Positions 6,576 through 13,338 of a DNA stretch of 13,886 bases are shown piece by piece. Under the pieces are notes generated by a model. The model was not told the DNA's origin and did no database searches. It saw only the letters and a list, made by a program, of their open reading frames with translations. The stretch is from contig JBFFXF010000198.1 in NCBI GenBank assembly GCA_041569895.1, positions 1 to 13,886 on the forward strand, given 5' to 3'. Origin of the DNA: JBFFXF01 sp041569895 (GTDB taxonomy: Bacteria > Planctomycetota > UBA8108 > JACQVS01). How positions within the stretch are numbered: position 1 is the stretch's first letter; each line of letters begins with the position of its first letter. The position numbers and the translations under genes were made by a program.

Positions 6576-6604
6576 TCGACCCGCGCTCGCCGCCGATCTA
6601 TAAT
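6576..6604 (+). promoter_or_regulatory. Promoter for the M20 dipeptidase/oxidoreductase operon
   Basis: TCGACC (6576-6581, four of six -35 matches) is followed after exactly 17 bases by a perfect TATAAT (6599-6604). Transcription would start near 6611, leaving a leader of about 90 bases before the ATG at 6700. A perfect -10 box in DNA this GC-rich is unlikely to be chance. Confidence 0.65.
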
Positions 6605-6659
6605 CTGGGCGCGCTGGGGCGGTTGCCGGCGCGCTTCCGAACAGCGGGTGTCCACGGAC

Positions 6660-6695
6660 GGAGATCGCGGCGGAGATCGCAGCGGAGATTCACTG
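6660..6695 (+). repeat. Three 12-base tandem repeats with GGAG in the M20 leader
   Basis: GGAGATCGCGGC (6660), GGAGATCGCAGC (6672) and GGAGATTCACTG (6684) repeat in perfect 12-base register, each starting with a Shine-Dalgarno-like GGAG. The last GGAG is 12 bases before the ATG at 6700, rather far but the only ribosome-site candidate. Confidence 0.6.
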
Positions 6696-6699
6696 CCTC

Positions 6700-8106
6700 A
6701 TGAGCCCTCCACAGTCCTCCCCGGAGCTCGACCGCGCCCGATCGTTCATCGACTCCAACGAGCAGCGCTTCCGTGACCAGCTCTTCGAGCTCCTGCGCGT
6801 CCCGAGCGTCAGCGGCGACTCGGCACGGCGCGATGCGATGAAGACGTGCGCGGAGCTCGTCCGCCAGCGCATGTCGGAGTCGGGGCTCGAGGTCGAGATC
6901 GTGCCGACCGACGGCCACCCGATCCTTTACGGCGAGCGTCGCGGCGCCGAGGGCGGCCCGGCGCTGCTCGTCTACGGGCACTACGACGTCCAGCCGGCGC
7001 AGCGCTCCGACGGCTGGCGCCACGATCCGTTCGAGCCGACGGTCGAGAACGGCTCGGTGGTCGCTCGCGGGGCGACCGACGACAAGGGACAGGTCTTCGC
7101 GCTCCTCTGCGGCATCCGCGCCGCGATCGAGAACGGCGTCGGACCGGACGTCACCATCAAGTGCATCATCGAGGGCGAGGAGGAGGTCGGCAGCGCCAAC
7201 CTGATGCCGTTCGTGCGCGAGCAGCGCGATCGACTGAGCGCCGATGCGGTCATCATCTCGGATTCGTCGCTCTTCGCCGACGACGTCCCCGCGATCACGT
7301 ACGGGCTGCGCGGCATCGTCTGCTTCGAGCTCGTCCTCCGCGGTCCGCGGCAGGACCTCCACTCGGGCTCCTACGGCGGCGCCGTCAACAACCCCGCGAA
7401 CGTGCTGCCGCGCGTGCTCGCGGCGTGCCAGGAGCCGTTCGGTCGCGTCGCCATCCCGCGCTTCTACGACCGCGTGCGTCCGCTCGAGAAGTCGGAGCGC
7501 GAGGAGTTCCGCAGGCTGCCGCACGACGACTCGAAGTTCCTCGGCGAGGTCGGCGCCCCGGCGCTCTGGGGGGAGGAGGGCTACACCACGCTCGAGCGCA
7601 AGTGGGCCCGGCCGACGTTCGACGTCAACGGGCTCGTCGGCGGTTACGGCGGCGAGGGACCGAAGACCGTCCTCCCGGCCGAGGCGCGCGCCAAGGTCTC
7701 GATGCGGCTGGTGCCCGACCAGGATCCCGAGGAGATCCTCGAGCTCACACGCGAGTTCGTGCTGTCGCTCGTCCCCGACTCGATCGAGGCCGAGTTCATT
7801 CCGCAGCACGGCGCGAAACCGGTGCTCGTCGACCGATCGATGCCCGCCTTCGCCGCCGCCGAGAACGCCATCGAGGTCGGGTTCGGCAAGCGGCCCGTGT
7901 TCATCCGCGAGGGCGGCTCGATTCCGGTCGTCAACACGTTCAAGGAGGCGCTCGGCATCGACAGCATCCTCATCGGCCTCGGTCTCCCCGACGACGGGGC
8001 GCACGGGCCGAACGAGAAGTTCTCTCTCAAGGACTTCCGGCGCGGCATGGTGACGATGGCGGCGCTCGTCGATCAGGTGTCCGGCTCGAATACGCGGAGC
8101 GATTGA
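6700..8106 (+). CDS. M20 family dipeptidase/metallopeptidase
   Basis: A 468-residue peptidase of family M20 (PepV/CNDP-like branch), close to family length. It should hydrolyse dipeptides or short peptides with two zinc ions. Catalytic-domain signatures are complete: H94 in VYGHYDVQPA with D96, bridging D127 in GATDDKGQ, general base E161 and ligand E162 in EGEEEVGS, ligand D188 in IISDSS, and C-terminal ligand H435 in GAHGPNE. The lid/dimerisation domain occupies about 205-370 and contains LHSGSYGGAVNNPAN (220-234), whose H221 normally reaches into the partner active site. There is no signal peptide, so it is cytoplasmic. It is first in an operon: its TGA at 8104-8106 is one base before the oxidoreductase ATG. 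Carboxypeptidase or deacylase activity on N-acyl amino acids cannot be excluded. Confidence 0.93.
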   Translation: MSPPQSSPELDRARSFIDSNEQRFRDQLFELLRVPSVSGDSARRDAMKTCAELVRQRMSESGLEVEIVPTDGHPILYGERRGAEGGPALLVYGHYDVQPAQRSDGWRHDPFEPTVENGSVVARGATDDKGQVFALLCGIRAAIENGVGPDVTIKCIIEGEEEVGSANLMPFVREQRDRLSADAVIISDSSLFADDVPAITYGLRGIVCFELVLRGPRQDLHSGSYGGAVNNPANVLPRVLAACQEPFGRVAIPRFYDRVRPLEKSEREEFRRLPHDDSKFLGEVGAPALWGEEGYTTLERKWARPTFDVNGLVGGYGGEGPKTVLPAEARAKVSMRLVPDQDPEEILELTREFVLSLVPDSIEAEFIPQHGAKPVLVDRSMPAFAAAENAIEVGFGKRPVFIREGGSIPVVNTFKEALGIDSILIGLGLPDDGAHGPNEKFSLKDFRRGMVTMAALVDQVSGSNTRSD

Positions 8107-8107
8107 C

Positions 8108-9127
8108 ATGGTGAAGGTGGGAATCATCGGTCTCGGTTTCATGGGGCTGACGCATCTCAAGGTCTACCGGGACCACCCGCGGGCGAAGCTCGTCGCGGTC
8201 GCCGACCAGGTGAAGAAGCGGCTCGAGGGAGACCTCTCGGGCGTCCAGGGCAACATCATGGGCCCCGGCGAGCGCTTCGACTTCAGCGACATCAACACGT
8301 ACGAGACCATCGAGGGGATCCTCGAGGATCCCGAGGTCGAGCTCGTCTCGGTGTGCCTGCCGACCTTTGCGCACGCCGAGGTGACGCGCCGGGCGCTCGA
8401 GATGGGCAAGAACGTCCTCTGCGAGAAGCCGATGGCGCTCCGCGAGGAGGACCTCGACTCGATGCTCGAGGCGGCGCGCGCCGGCTCGGGACGGCTGATG
8501 ATCGCGCAGTGCGTCCGCTTCTGGCCGGAGTACGTCAGGGCGCGCGAGATCATCCAGAGCGGCGAGATCGGCGCGGTGCGGGCGGCCCGCTTCGAGCGCC
8601 GCAGCGCGTTCCCGACGTGGGGCGGCTGGCTCGGCGACGAGTCGAAGAGCGGCGGCGCGATCGTCGACCTCTCGATCCACGACATCGACTTCGCGCACTA
8701 CCTGCTCGGCCTGCCGGAGACCGTCCGGGCGGAGGGCGCGGTCGACCTCGAGAAGACCTACGACTGGTACCAGGGCACGCTGAAGTTCGGCGACGTCGCC
8801 GTCAGCATCGAGGGAAGCTGGTACCACCAGGGCGACTTCCCCTTCAACGCCGCCTTCGACATCCTCTGCGACGGCGGCACGATCTCGTTCAGCCTCGGCC
8901 TCCAGCGACCGCTGACGGTCTTCCGCGCCGACGGATCCTCGGAGCAGCCGACGCTCCTCGAGGGCGACGGGTACTACCACGAGATCGACTACTTCCTGCG
9001 GTGCATCGAGGAGAACCGGGACCCGGAAGAATCCCCACCGGAGGCCTCGGCCAGCTCGGTCCGCCTGGCGCTGTTGCTGAAGGAATCCCGCGCGAGAGGC
9101 GGCGAGCAACTCCCGGTGGAGTTCTGA
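8108..9127 (+). CDS. Gfo/Idh/MocA family NAD(P)-dependent oxidoreductase
   Basis: A 339-residue protein of the glucose-fructose oxidoreductase/inositol dehydrogenase/MocA family. The N-terminal Rossmann fold starts with GLGFMG (8-13). The family signature CEKPMA (105-110) holds the conserved lysine K107, and D187 and H191 in IVDLSIHDID (185-194) complete the usual catalytic set. The C-terminal half is the alpha/beta substrate domain. Relatives oxidise hydroxyls of sugars, inositols or sugar derivatives with NAD(P); the substrate here cannot be read from sequence. It follows the M20 gene after one base, and its GGAG (8096-8099) lies inside the M20 coding end eight bases from the ATG, so translational coupling is likely. 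A joint role in degrading peptide-linked or amino-sugar compounds is inference only. Confidence 0.92.
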   Translation: MVKVGIIGLGFMGLTHLKVYRDHPRAKLVAVADQVKKRLEGDLSGVQGNIMGPGERFDFSDINTYETIEGILEDPEVELVSVCLPTFAHAEVTRRALEMGKNVLCEKPMALREEDLDSMLEAARAGSGRLMIAQCVRFWPEYVRAREIIQSGEIGAVRAARFERRSAFPTWGGWLGDESKSGGAIVDLSIHDIDFAHYLLGLPETVRAEGAVDLEKTYDWYQGTLKFGDVAVSIEGSWYHQGDFPFNAAFDILCDGGTISFSLGLQRPLTVFRADGSSEQPTLLEGDGYYHEIDYFLRCIEENRDPEESPPEASASSVRLALLLKESRARGGEQLPVEF

Positions 9128-9130
9128 CTC

Positions 9131-9172
9131 GTCCCCGTCCCCGTCCCCGGTCCCGGTCCCGTGCCCGTGCCC
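9131..9172. repeat. Hexamer array GTNCCC x7, left flank of element B
   Basis: Seven six-base units in perfect register: GTCCCC three times, GGTCCC twice, GTGCCC twice. It begins three bases after the oxidoreductase stop codon. An array of the same type, reverse-complemented, lies at 9485-9508. Confidence 0.85.
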
Positions 9173-9217
9173 GAACGGCTGCTCGACTCCGCGGGCGAAA
9201 CTCTGCAACGCATCTAT

Positions 9218-9456
9218 AAGGAAGGCAGGAAGAAGAGGAAGGCAGGAAACGAGTCTGGTCGTGCGTTGCGAGCTCTGTCGATCTCGAAGACGCCGTCGAG
9301 AAGCCAGAGTTCGTTACGATTTGAACCACAGAGGGCTTTCCTTCCGTTGGCAGGGGTATCAACAAGGGCCTGTGAGCGAGGCTCACGAACCTCGATCCCC
9401 ATCATCCATCCGTTTCCTGCCTTCCTGAGTTTCCTGCTTTCCTCATGAATCGTCTG
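9218..9456. repeat. Dispersed inverted-repeat element, copy B
   Basis: Arms at 9218-9251 and 9411-9444 are inverted repeats matching at 28 of 34 bases, including a perfect inner 16 (AGGAAGGCAGGAAACG and its complement). Each arm contains GGAA-GCAGGAA twice. The interior of about 160 bases includes a perfect hairpin GTGAGC-GAG-GCTCAC (9372-9386). From that hairpin through the right end the element is homologous to copy A. It lies between two convergent genes and has no convincing coding content. Confidence 0.7.
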
Positions 9457-9484
9457 ACAGCAAACCCTTGAGTCGATCGATTTC

Positions 9485-9508
9485 GGGTACGGGAACGGGG
9501 ACGGGTAC
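9485..9508. repeat. Hexamer array GGGNAC x4, right flank of element B
   Basis: Four units in register: GGGTAC, GGGAAC, GGGGAC, GGGTAC. Reverse-complemented these are GTNCCC, the unit of the array at 9131-9172, so the two arrays face each other across element B. The array ends ten bases before the permease stop codon. Confidence 0.8.
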
Positions 9509-9518
9509 GAGGAGGGTC

Positions 9519-11210
9519 TCACCGATCCCGCAGTCGCCACCTCGCGAACACGTTCGTCGCCACCGCGAACTGGCAGATCGCCAGGACCGTCGCGATGACC
9601 AGTGATCCGATGTACCTCCCGGCGTCGCTTTCGCGGCCGAGGAAGAGCGAGAACTCGACCAGGGGGCTCGCCGAGTAGCCGATACCCTCGTTCAGGAACC
9701 ACGGGCCGATCAGGAACGCCGCGCAGAACGCCGCCGACACCGTCGTCGCCGCGACCGTCGTTTTCGTGATGGTCGCGGCGAGCACGCCGGCCGTCGCCGA
9801 GACGAGCACGACCAGGACCAGCGTCGGCAGGAACGTGAGGAGCTGGGAGGTCGCCATGCGCAGCGAGTCGCGCTCACCGGTCGCGGTGGCGAAGGGATAG
9901 AGGACGACGTTGAAGATGACGCCGATCGCCGTCACGCCGACGAAGCCCACCAGCACGGCGAGGAGCTTCCCGCGCAGGATCTCGCCCGGTCCGAGGAGCG
10001 TGCTGCGCAGGAGGTCGTCGCGCTCGCCCTGCCGCTCGGTGGCGACGACCGCCGCCGCGCTGGTCGCCGCGACGAGCGCCAGCACGTAGAGCAGGAAGTG
10101 ATTGGCGACCGACATGATGATCATCGCCCTGTTGCCCCAGAACGCGAAGAAGCCGCCCAGCAGTCCGAGGAGGACGAGCCCGATCAGGACGCGCCAGACG
10201 AGACCGCGCCGGATCGGACCGACGATGAGCGTCGCGATGAAGACCGGGTTCCAGCTCTCCGGGATGCCCTGGCGGCAGCGGTCGACGAAGAAACGGGAGG
10301 ACCAGGCGATCTTTCGCCGCAGCGATGACGAGGGCCGCACGCCGGCGCGTGCGAGGCGCAGGCCCATCTTCTCGCGCCGCCGGGCGCTCGGCAGCGTCGG
10401 CAATCGCGCGCTGCGAAGCAGCGAGATGAAAAAGAACAGGCCGACGAGCGCCATGACGCAGTGGGACAGGAGCTGGTACCACCACATCACCCTCGCCGGG
10501 CCGCCCCCGCCGAACGCGATCATCCAAAAGAGCAGCCCGACCACCATCTGCGCCGCGATCAGATAGACGATCGGGATCAGGAACGCGTTGACGATCGCGC
10601 GCGAGGTGCGCTCGTTTCGCATCGAGGACCAGAGACCGACGACGCCGAGGAACGCGATCCAGACCAGCTGCCCGAGAAGCTGGCCCAAGAGATCGCCGAT
10701 CTCGAAGCCGCCGAGGAGGAAGAGCACGCAGACCACCGGGAAGCTCAGCGCCAGGAGGAGGACGAAGAAGCCCACCGTGGCGAACAGCTTTCCGAGGACG
10801 ATCCCCGGCGGCCGGATCAGCGTGTTGTAGAGCGACTCGTAGGTGTCGTTCTCGCGCTCGCGGCTGATGGCGCCGCCGGCGACGACGGGAACGAACAGGA
10901 GCGCCGCGACCCAGATCGCCTGGTGGTATCCCATGAAAGCCTGCTGCGCCATGAAGAAGGGCGAGGTCGTTCCGGGCTCCGGCCACGCGAGCAGGGGGAC
11001 GAGGCTGGCCGCCGCGACGGTGGCGACCGAGATCCAGAAGGCCTGCCGGGTTCGCAGGACGCCGATGAGCTCTCGCCGGAGGATCGGCGCCGTCGACCGC
11101 AGCAGGTCGAACGACCAGAACGCCAGTCGCGCGAACGGGCGCACGACGTACCGGATCGGCGTGGTGAGCCGCGACAGGCGCCCGGGCGCCGATTCGGTGC
11201 CCGCGTTCAC
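9519..11210 (-). CDS. Duplicated ABC-2-type transporter permease
   Basis: A 563-residue polytopic membrane protein that looks like two ABC-2-type permease halves in one chain. About twelve hydrophobic stretches are visible (first half near 57-75, 98-115, 142-167, 181-194, 207-232, 248-264; second near 338-358, 366-390, 414-440, 458-480, 486-503, 533-552). Each half has the same loop after its second helix: ERENDTYESLYNTLIRPPG (118-136) then GKLFA, and ERQGERDDLLRSTLLGPGE (392-410) then GKLLA. This suggests internal duplication, and the loop is typical of ABC-2 permeases that contact an ATPase. The substrate is unknown. The start is GTG 11210, with GGAG eight bases before it; the upstream lipoprotein gene's TGA overlaps as GTGA, so coupled translation is expected. 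No ATPase gene is adjacent on either side. Confidence 0.85.
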   Translation of the reverse strand: MNAGTESAPGRLSRLTTPIRYVVRPFARLAFWSFDLLRSTAPILRRELIGVLRTRQAFWISVATVAAASLVPLLAWPEPGTTSPFFMAQQAFMGYHQAIWVAALLFVPVVAGGAISRERENDTYESLYNTLIRPPGIVLGKLFATVGFFVLLLALSFPVVCVLFLLGGFEIGDLLGQLLGQLVWIAFLGVVGLWSSMRNERTSRAIVNAFLIPIVYLIAAQMVVGLLFWMIAFGGGGPARVMWWYQLLSHCVMALVGLFFFISLLRSARLPTLPSARRREKMGLRLARAGVRPSSSLRRKIAWSSRFFVDRCRQGIPESWNPVFIATLIVGPIRRGLVWRVLIGLVLLGLLGGFFAFWGNRAMIIMSVANHFLLYVLALVAATSAAAVVATERQGERDDLLRSTLLGPGEILRGKLLAVLVGFVGVTAIGVIFNVVLYPFATATGERDSLRMATSQLLTFLPTLVLVVLVSATAGVLAATITKTTVAATTVSAAFCAAFLIGPWFLNEGIGYSASPLVEFSLFLGRESDAGRYIGSLVIATVLAICQFAVATNVFARWRLRDR

Positions 11211-13258
11211 TGATCGAGCTCCACGAGCATCCAGGTCGCCGAACGGCGTGTGGGTCCGAGGACGTCGAGGTGGGCGATTGGCGCGTCGAGGCGGACGAGG
11301 AGGAAGCGGCCCTCTCGCCGCTCCGCCGGCGCCTCCACCACGGTTCGAAGCGTCACGCCCGGAGCGGTCGCCACGCTCACCTTGTCGTCCCCGGCGCCGA
11401 ACAGTCTCGCGGGCAGATCGCCCCCGAAGCGCGCGATGATCTGCCGGTCGCTCATCGTCCCTCCGTAGCGGAAACCGAGATCGAGTCGCCGGTCCCTGGT
11501 GTTGATGGCGCTCAGCGGCTCCGTCCGCTCGACTGTTCGCGCGCCCGGCTCGAGCCTTCCGAGCTCGCGAGACTGGCCGTTCTCGAGATAGGTCACATGG
11601 AGCGTGAGCGGCGTGCCGTTCGTGACGTCGACGCTCCTCGGGGTGGACTCGTCCCCGACCAGACGCGCCTCGAACGGGCCGCCGAGGTCGACGCGGTGCT
11701 CGACGCGGAGGTAGCGCGTCGCGTTGGCGTCGAGCCGGAAGCCGGGGAGCCCGATCACGTTTCCGGCGACGTGGTACTCGAGCGGCAGCAGGCCCTCGTC
11801 GATGTCCCCGGAGCCTCCCATGAACATCTCCATCTCGTCGCGTCGCCCACGCGGCTGCGAGACGAGGAACTCGCTCTGCTGATCCGGCACGAGATCGACG
11901 ATTCGCCGCCCGGGCGACGCGACGCCGAGGAACGAGATCGCCTCGAGCGTCCGTCCGTCGCCGCCGAGCACGCCGATGCCGAGCTCGTCGACGTGCTGTT
12001 CCTTGACGCCGGAGAGGAAGCCGAAATAGTAGATCGCCACGCTCGCGCCGATCGCGAGGATGAGCGCGAAGAGGTAGGCGAACTCGAGGCGCTTGCGTTT
12101 GCGGAGGAAGACCACCGCGAGCGGCAGGCCGAGCAGCAGGTAGGCGACGACGAAGATCGCCACGTCGCGGCGCGACGGGAAGTTGAAGCCAGAGAGCAAC
12201 TGCAGCGATTGCACCGCGTCGCCCTCGATGGACTGGCTGCGGACGAGACGTGCCAGCGACCGCTCCGGATCGCTCCGGCGAACGATCGTGCTCCAGGCGC
12301 CCTCGAGCTGCTCTCCCGATCGAGCGCCGGGCGCCGCGAACGCCACGGAGTACGTCAGCAGGAAGGCGCGCCCCGCGCCGACGGGATTCTCGAGCAGCAG
12401 CCCCCGTGAGCTCAGCCCGGCGCCCTGCCGCGGCTCGACACGGTAGAGCGTTCCGGGGATCGCGTCGCCCGTCAGACCGAGTCGCCCGGACGCCTCGAGC
12501 GCGCGCGCGTCAGGCGCGGTGATCGGTTCGAGCGGCGCGGCGAGACCGAAGAGCTCCCCGACGCCGTCCGGCAGCCGCGATGTCCACGCCCCCGCGGGCA
12601 CGGCGGCGACCGTGCCGCCGCGGGCGACCCAGGCGGCGAGCGCCTCGATCTGCTCGGCATCGGCCTCGAAGAGCGCGTCGCCGAAGACCACGACCAGGTC
12701 GGCGACGTCGAGGCCGAGCGGGGTCCGCGGCAGCTCCGTGGCGCGGATCGATCCGATCGCCGCCCGCACGAGCCGATCGTCTTCATCGGGCGCGTTGACG
12801 AGGTCGCGAACGAATCCGGGCGATCCGCCGATGCCGAGGATCCGCTGGCGCGGCGCCGCGACCCATCCGGGATCGACCCGGAAGGTGTCGATCGCCCGAC
12901 GGGATCGGAAGGCCACGTCGACGAGATCCCAGCTTTCGCGCGGGAGGAAGGGGATCTCGACGGTCTGCGGCGTGGTCGACGCCTCGAATCGCTTCCGGAA
13001 GCGCTCCGGGCTCGCTCTCTCCGTGAACAGCCTTCCGGAGATGATGATCTCGCCCTCGAAGACGCCGGCCCGCGTCCGCGCGGTCACCAGCGCCCGGCAC
13101 CACCGCCCGGGGTCGCTCAGGCCGCCGACGCCGATCTGGACCTCGAGGAAGTCGCCGTCGATCCGACCGCCCTCGTCGCGCTCGCACCCGGCGAGGAGCG
13201 CGACGGCGAGCATCGCCGCGATGTCGCGCCCGGCAAAGCGCATCCGCTGGTTCCCCAT
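11207..13258 (-). CDS. Lipoprotein with predicted periplasmic domains and two membrane segments, partner of the ABC permease
   Basis: A 683-residue protein of unrecognised family. The N-terminus is a lipoprotein signal: basic residues, a hydrophobic run from 13, and lipobox LLAGC with C25 as lipidated cysteine. Residues 180-235 look like a glutamine-amidotransferase-like (Rossmannoid) fold: DLVVVFGDALFEADAEQIEA (187-206), then AAWVARGGTVAAVPAGAW. Two membrane helices lie at about 365-385 and 391-414, separated by basic RKRKR (386-390), which puts that loop inside and both large domains in the periplasm. The C-terminal 260 residues look beta-rich. Lipoprotein-linked or membrane proteins with such a domain accompany ABC-2 permeases in gliding-type (GldFG) and related systems; that parallel is inference. 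GGAGGG seven bases before the ATG at 13258 fixes the start, although the frame is open to 13558. The stop overlaps the permease start. Confidence 0.8.
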   Translation of the reverse strand: MGNQRMRFAGRDIAAMLAVALLAGCERDEGGRIDGDFLEVQIGVGGLSDPGRWCRALVTARTRAGVFEGEIIISGRLFTERASPERFRKRFEASTTPQTVEIPFLPRESWDLVDVAFRSRRAIDTFRVDPGWVAAPRQRILGIGGSPGFVRDLVNAPDEDDRLVRAAIGSIRATELPRTPLGLDVADLVVVFGDALFEADAEQIEALAAWVARGGTVAAVPAGAWTSRLPDGVGELFGLAAPLEPITAPDARALEASGRLGLTGDAIPGTLYRVEPRQGAGLSSRGLLLENPVGAGRAFLLTYSVAFAAPGARSGEQLEGAWSTIVRRSDPERSLARLVRSQSIEGDAVQSLQLLSGFNFPSRRDVAIFVVAYLLLGLPLAVVFLRKRKRLEFAYLFALILAIGASVAIYYFGFLSGVKEQHVDELGIGVLGGDGRTLEAISFLGVASPGRRIVDLVPDQQSEFLVSQPRGRRDEMEMFMGGSGDIDEGLLPLEYHVAGNVIGLPGFRLDANATRYLRVEHRVDLGGPFEARLVGDESTPRSVDVTNGTPLTLHVTYLENGQSRELGRLEPGARTVERTEPLSAINTRDRRLDLGFRYGGTMSDRQIIARFGGDLPARLFGAGDDKVSVATAPGVTLRTVVEAPAERREGRFLLVRLDAPIAHLDVLGPTRRSATWMLVELDQ

Positions 13259-13265
13259 TCGAGAT

Positions 13266-13271
13266 CCCTCC
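13266..13271 (-). promoter_or_regulatory. Strong ribosome binding site deciding the lipoprotein start
   Basis: Read on the minus strand, GGAGGG ends seven bases before the ATG at 13258. With the lipoprotein signal beginning directly afterwards, this rejects longer in-frame starts up to 13558. Confidence 0.85.
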
Positions 13272-13300
13272 GGCGGCGCACGGCGAGTCGTGCCCGCGCA

Positions 13301-13330
13301 CTGTCCCGCGAACGATCGAGCTGTTAGGAT
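13301..13330 (+). promoter_or_regulatory. Weak candidate promoter for the CPBP-type gene
   Basis: TAGGAT at 13325-13330 is a fair -10 box (five of six consensus positions), with only CTGTCC (13301-13306) as a poor -35 at 18 bases. If used, transcription would begin at the ATG or a base or two before it, giving a leaderless message. Alternatively AGGA at 13326-13329 is a ribosome site nine bases from the ATG and the promoter lies elsewhere. The two readings exclude each other. Confidence 0.3.
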
Positions 13331-13338
13331 ACCCGACC

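Noticed and set aside
5399..6655. N-terminal extension of the M19 frame
   Set aside because: It is antisense to the aldolase gene, and M19 proteins place the HxD motif near the N-terminus, which fits the start at 5398.
6598..8160. Minus-strand open frame of 520 codons opposite the M20 gene
   Set aside because: Composition is charged and repetitive without a domain, whereas the plus strand has the full M20 catalytic set, a promoter and operon spacing.
8027..9208. Minus-strand frame opposite the oxidoreductase
   Set aside because: Shadow of the plus-strand Rossmann-fold gene; no motif or ribosome site supports it.
9218..9456. Insertion sequence
   Set aside because: Terminal inverted arms exist, but there is no transposase frame and no clear target-site duplication, so only a MITE-like repeat is claimed.
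9131..9508. CRISPR array
   Set aside because: Repeats are six bases long without regular spacers, and no cas gene is near; the arrays are simple tandem hexamers.
9161..9702. Small open frames crossing repeat element B on both strands
   Set aside because: They translate low-complexity repeat DNA and run into the permease gene antisense; coding evidence is absent.
13259..13338. Minus-strand promoter for the lipoprotein gene
   Set aside because: TATCCT (13331-13326 on the minus strand) is a possible -10 but has no acceptable -35 at 16-18 bases.
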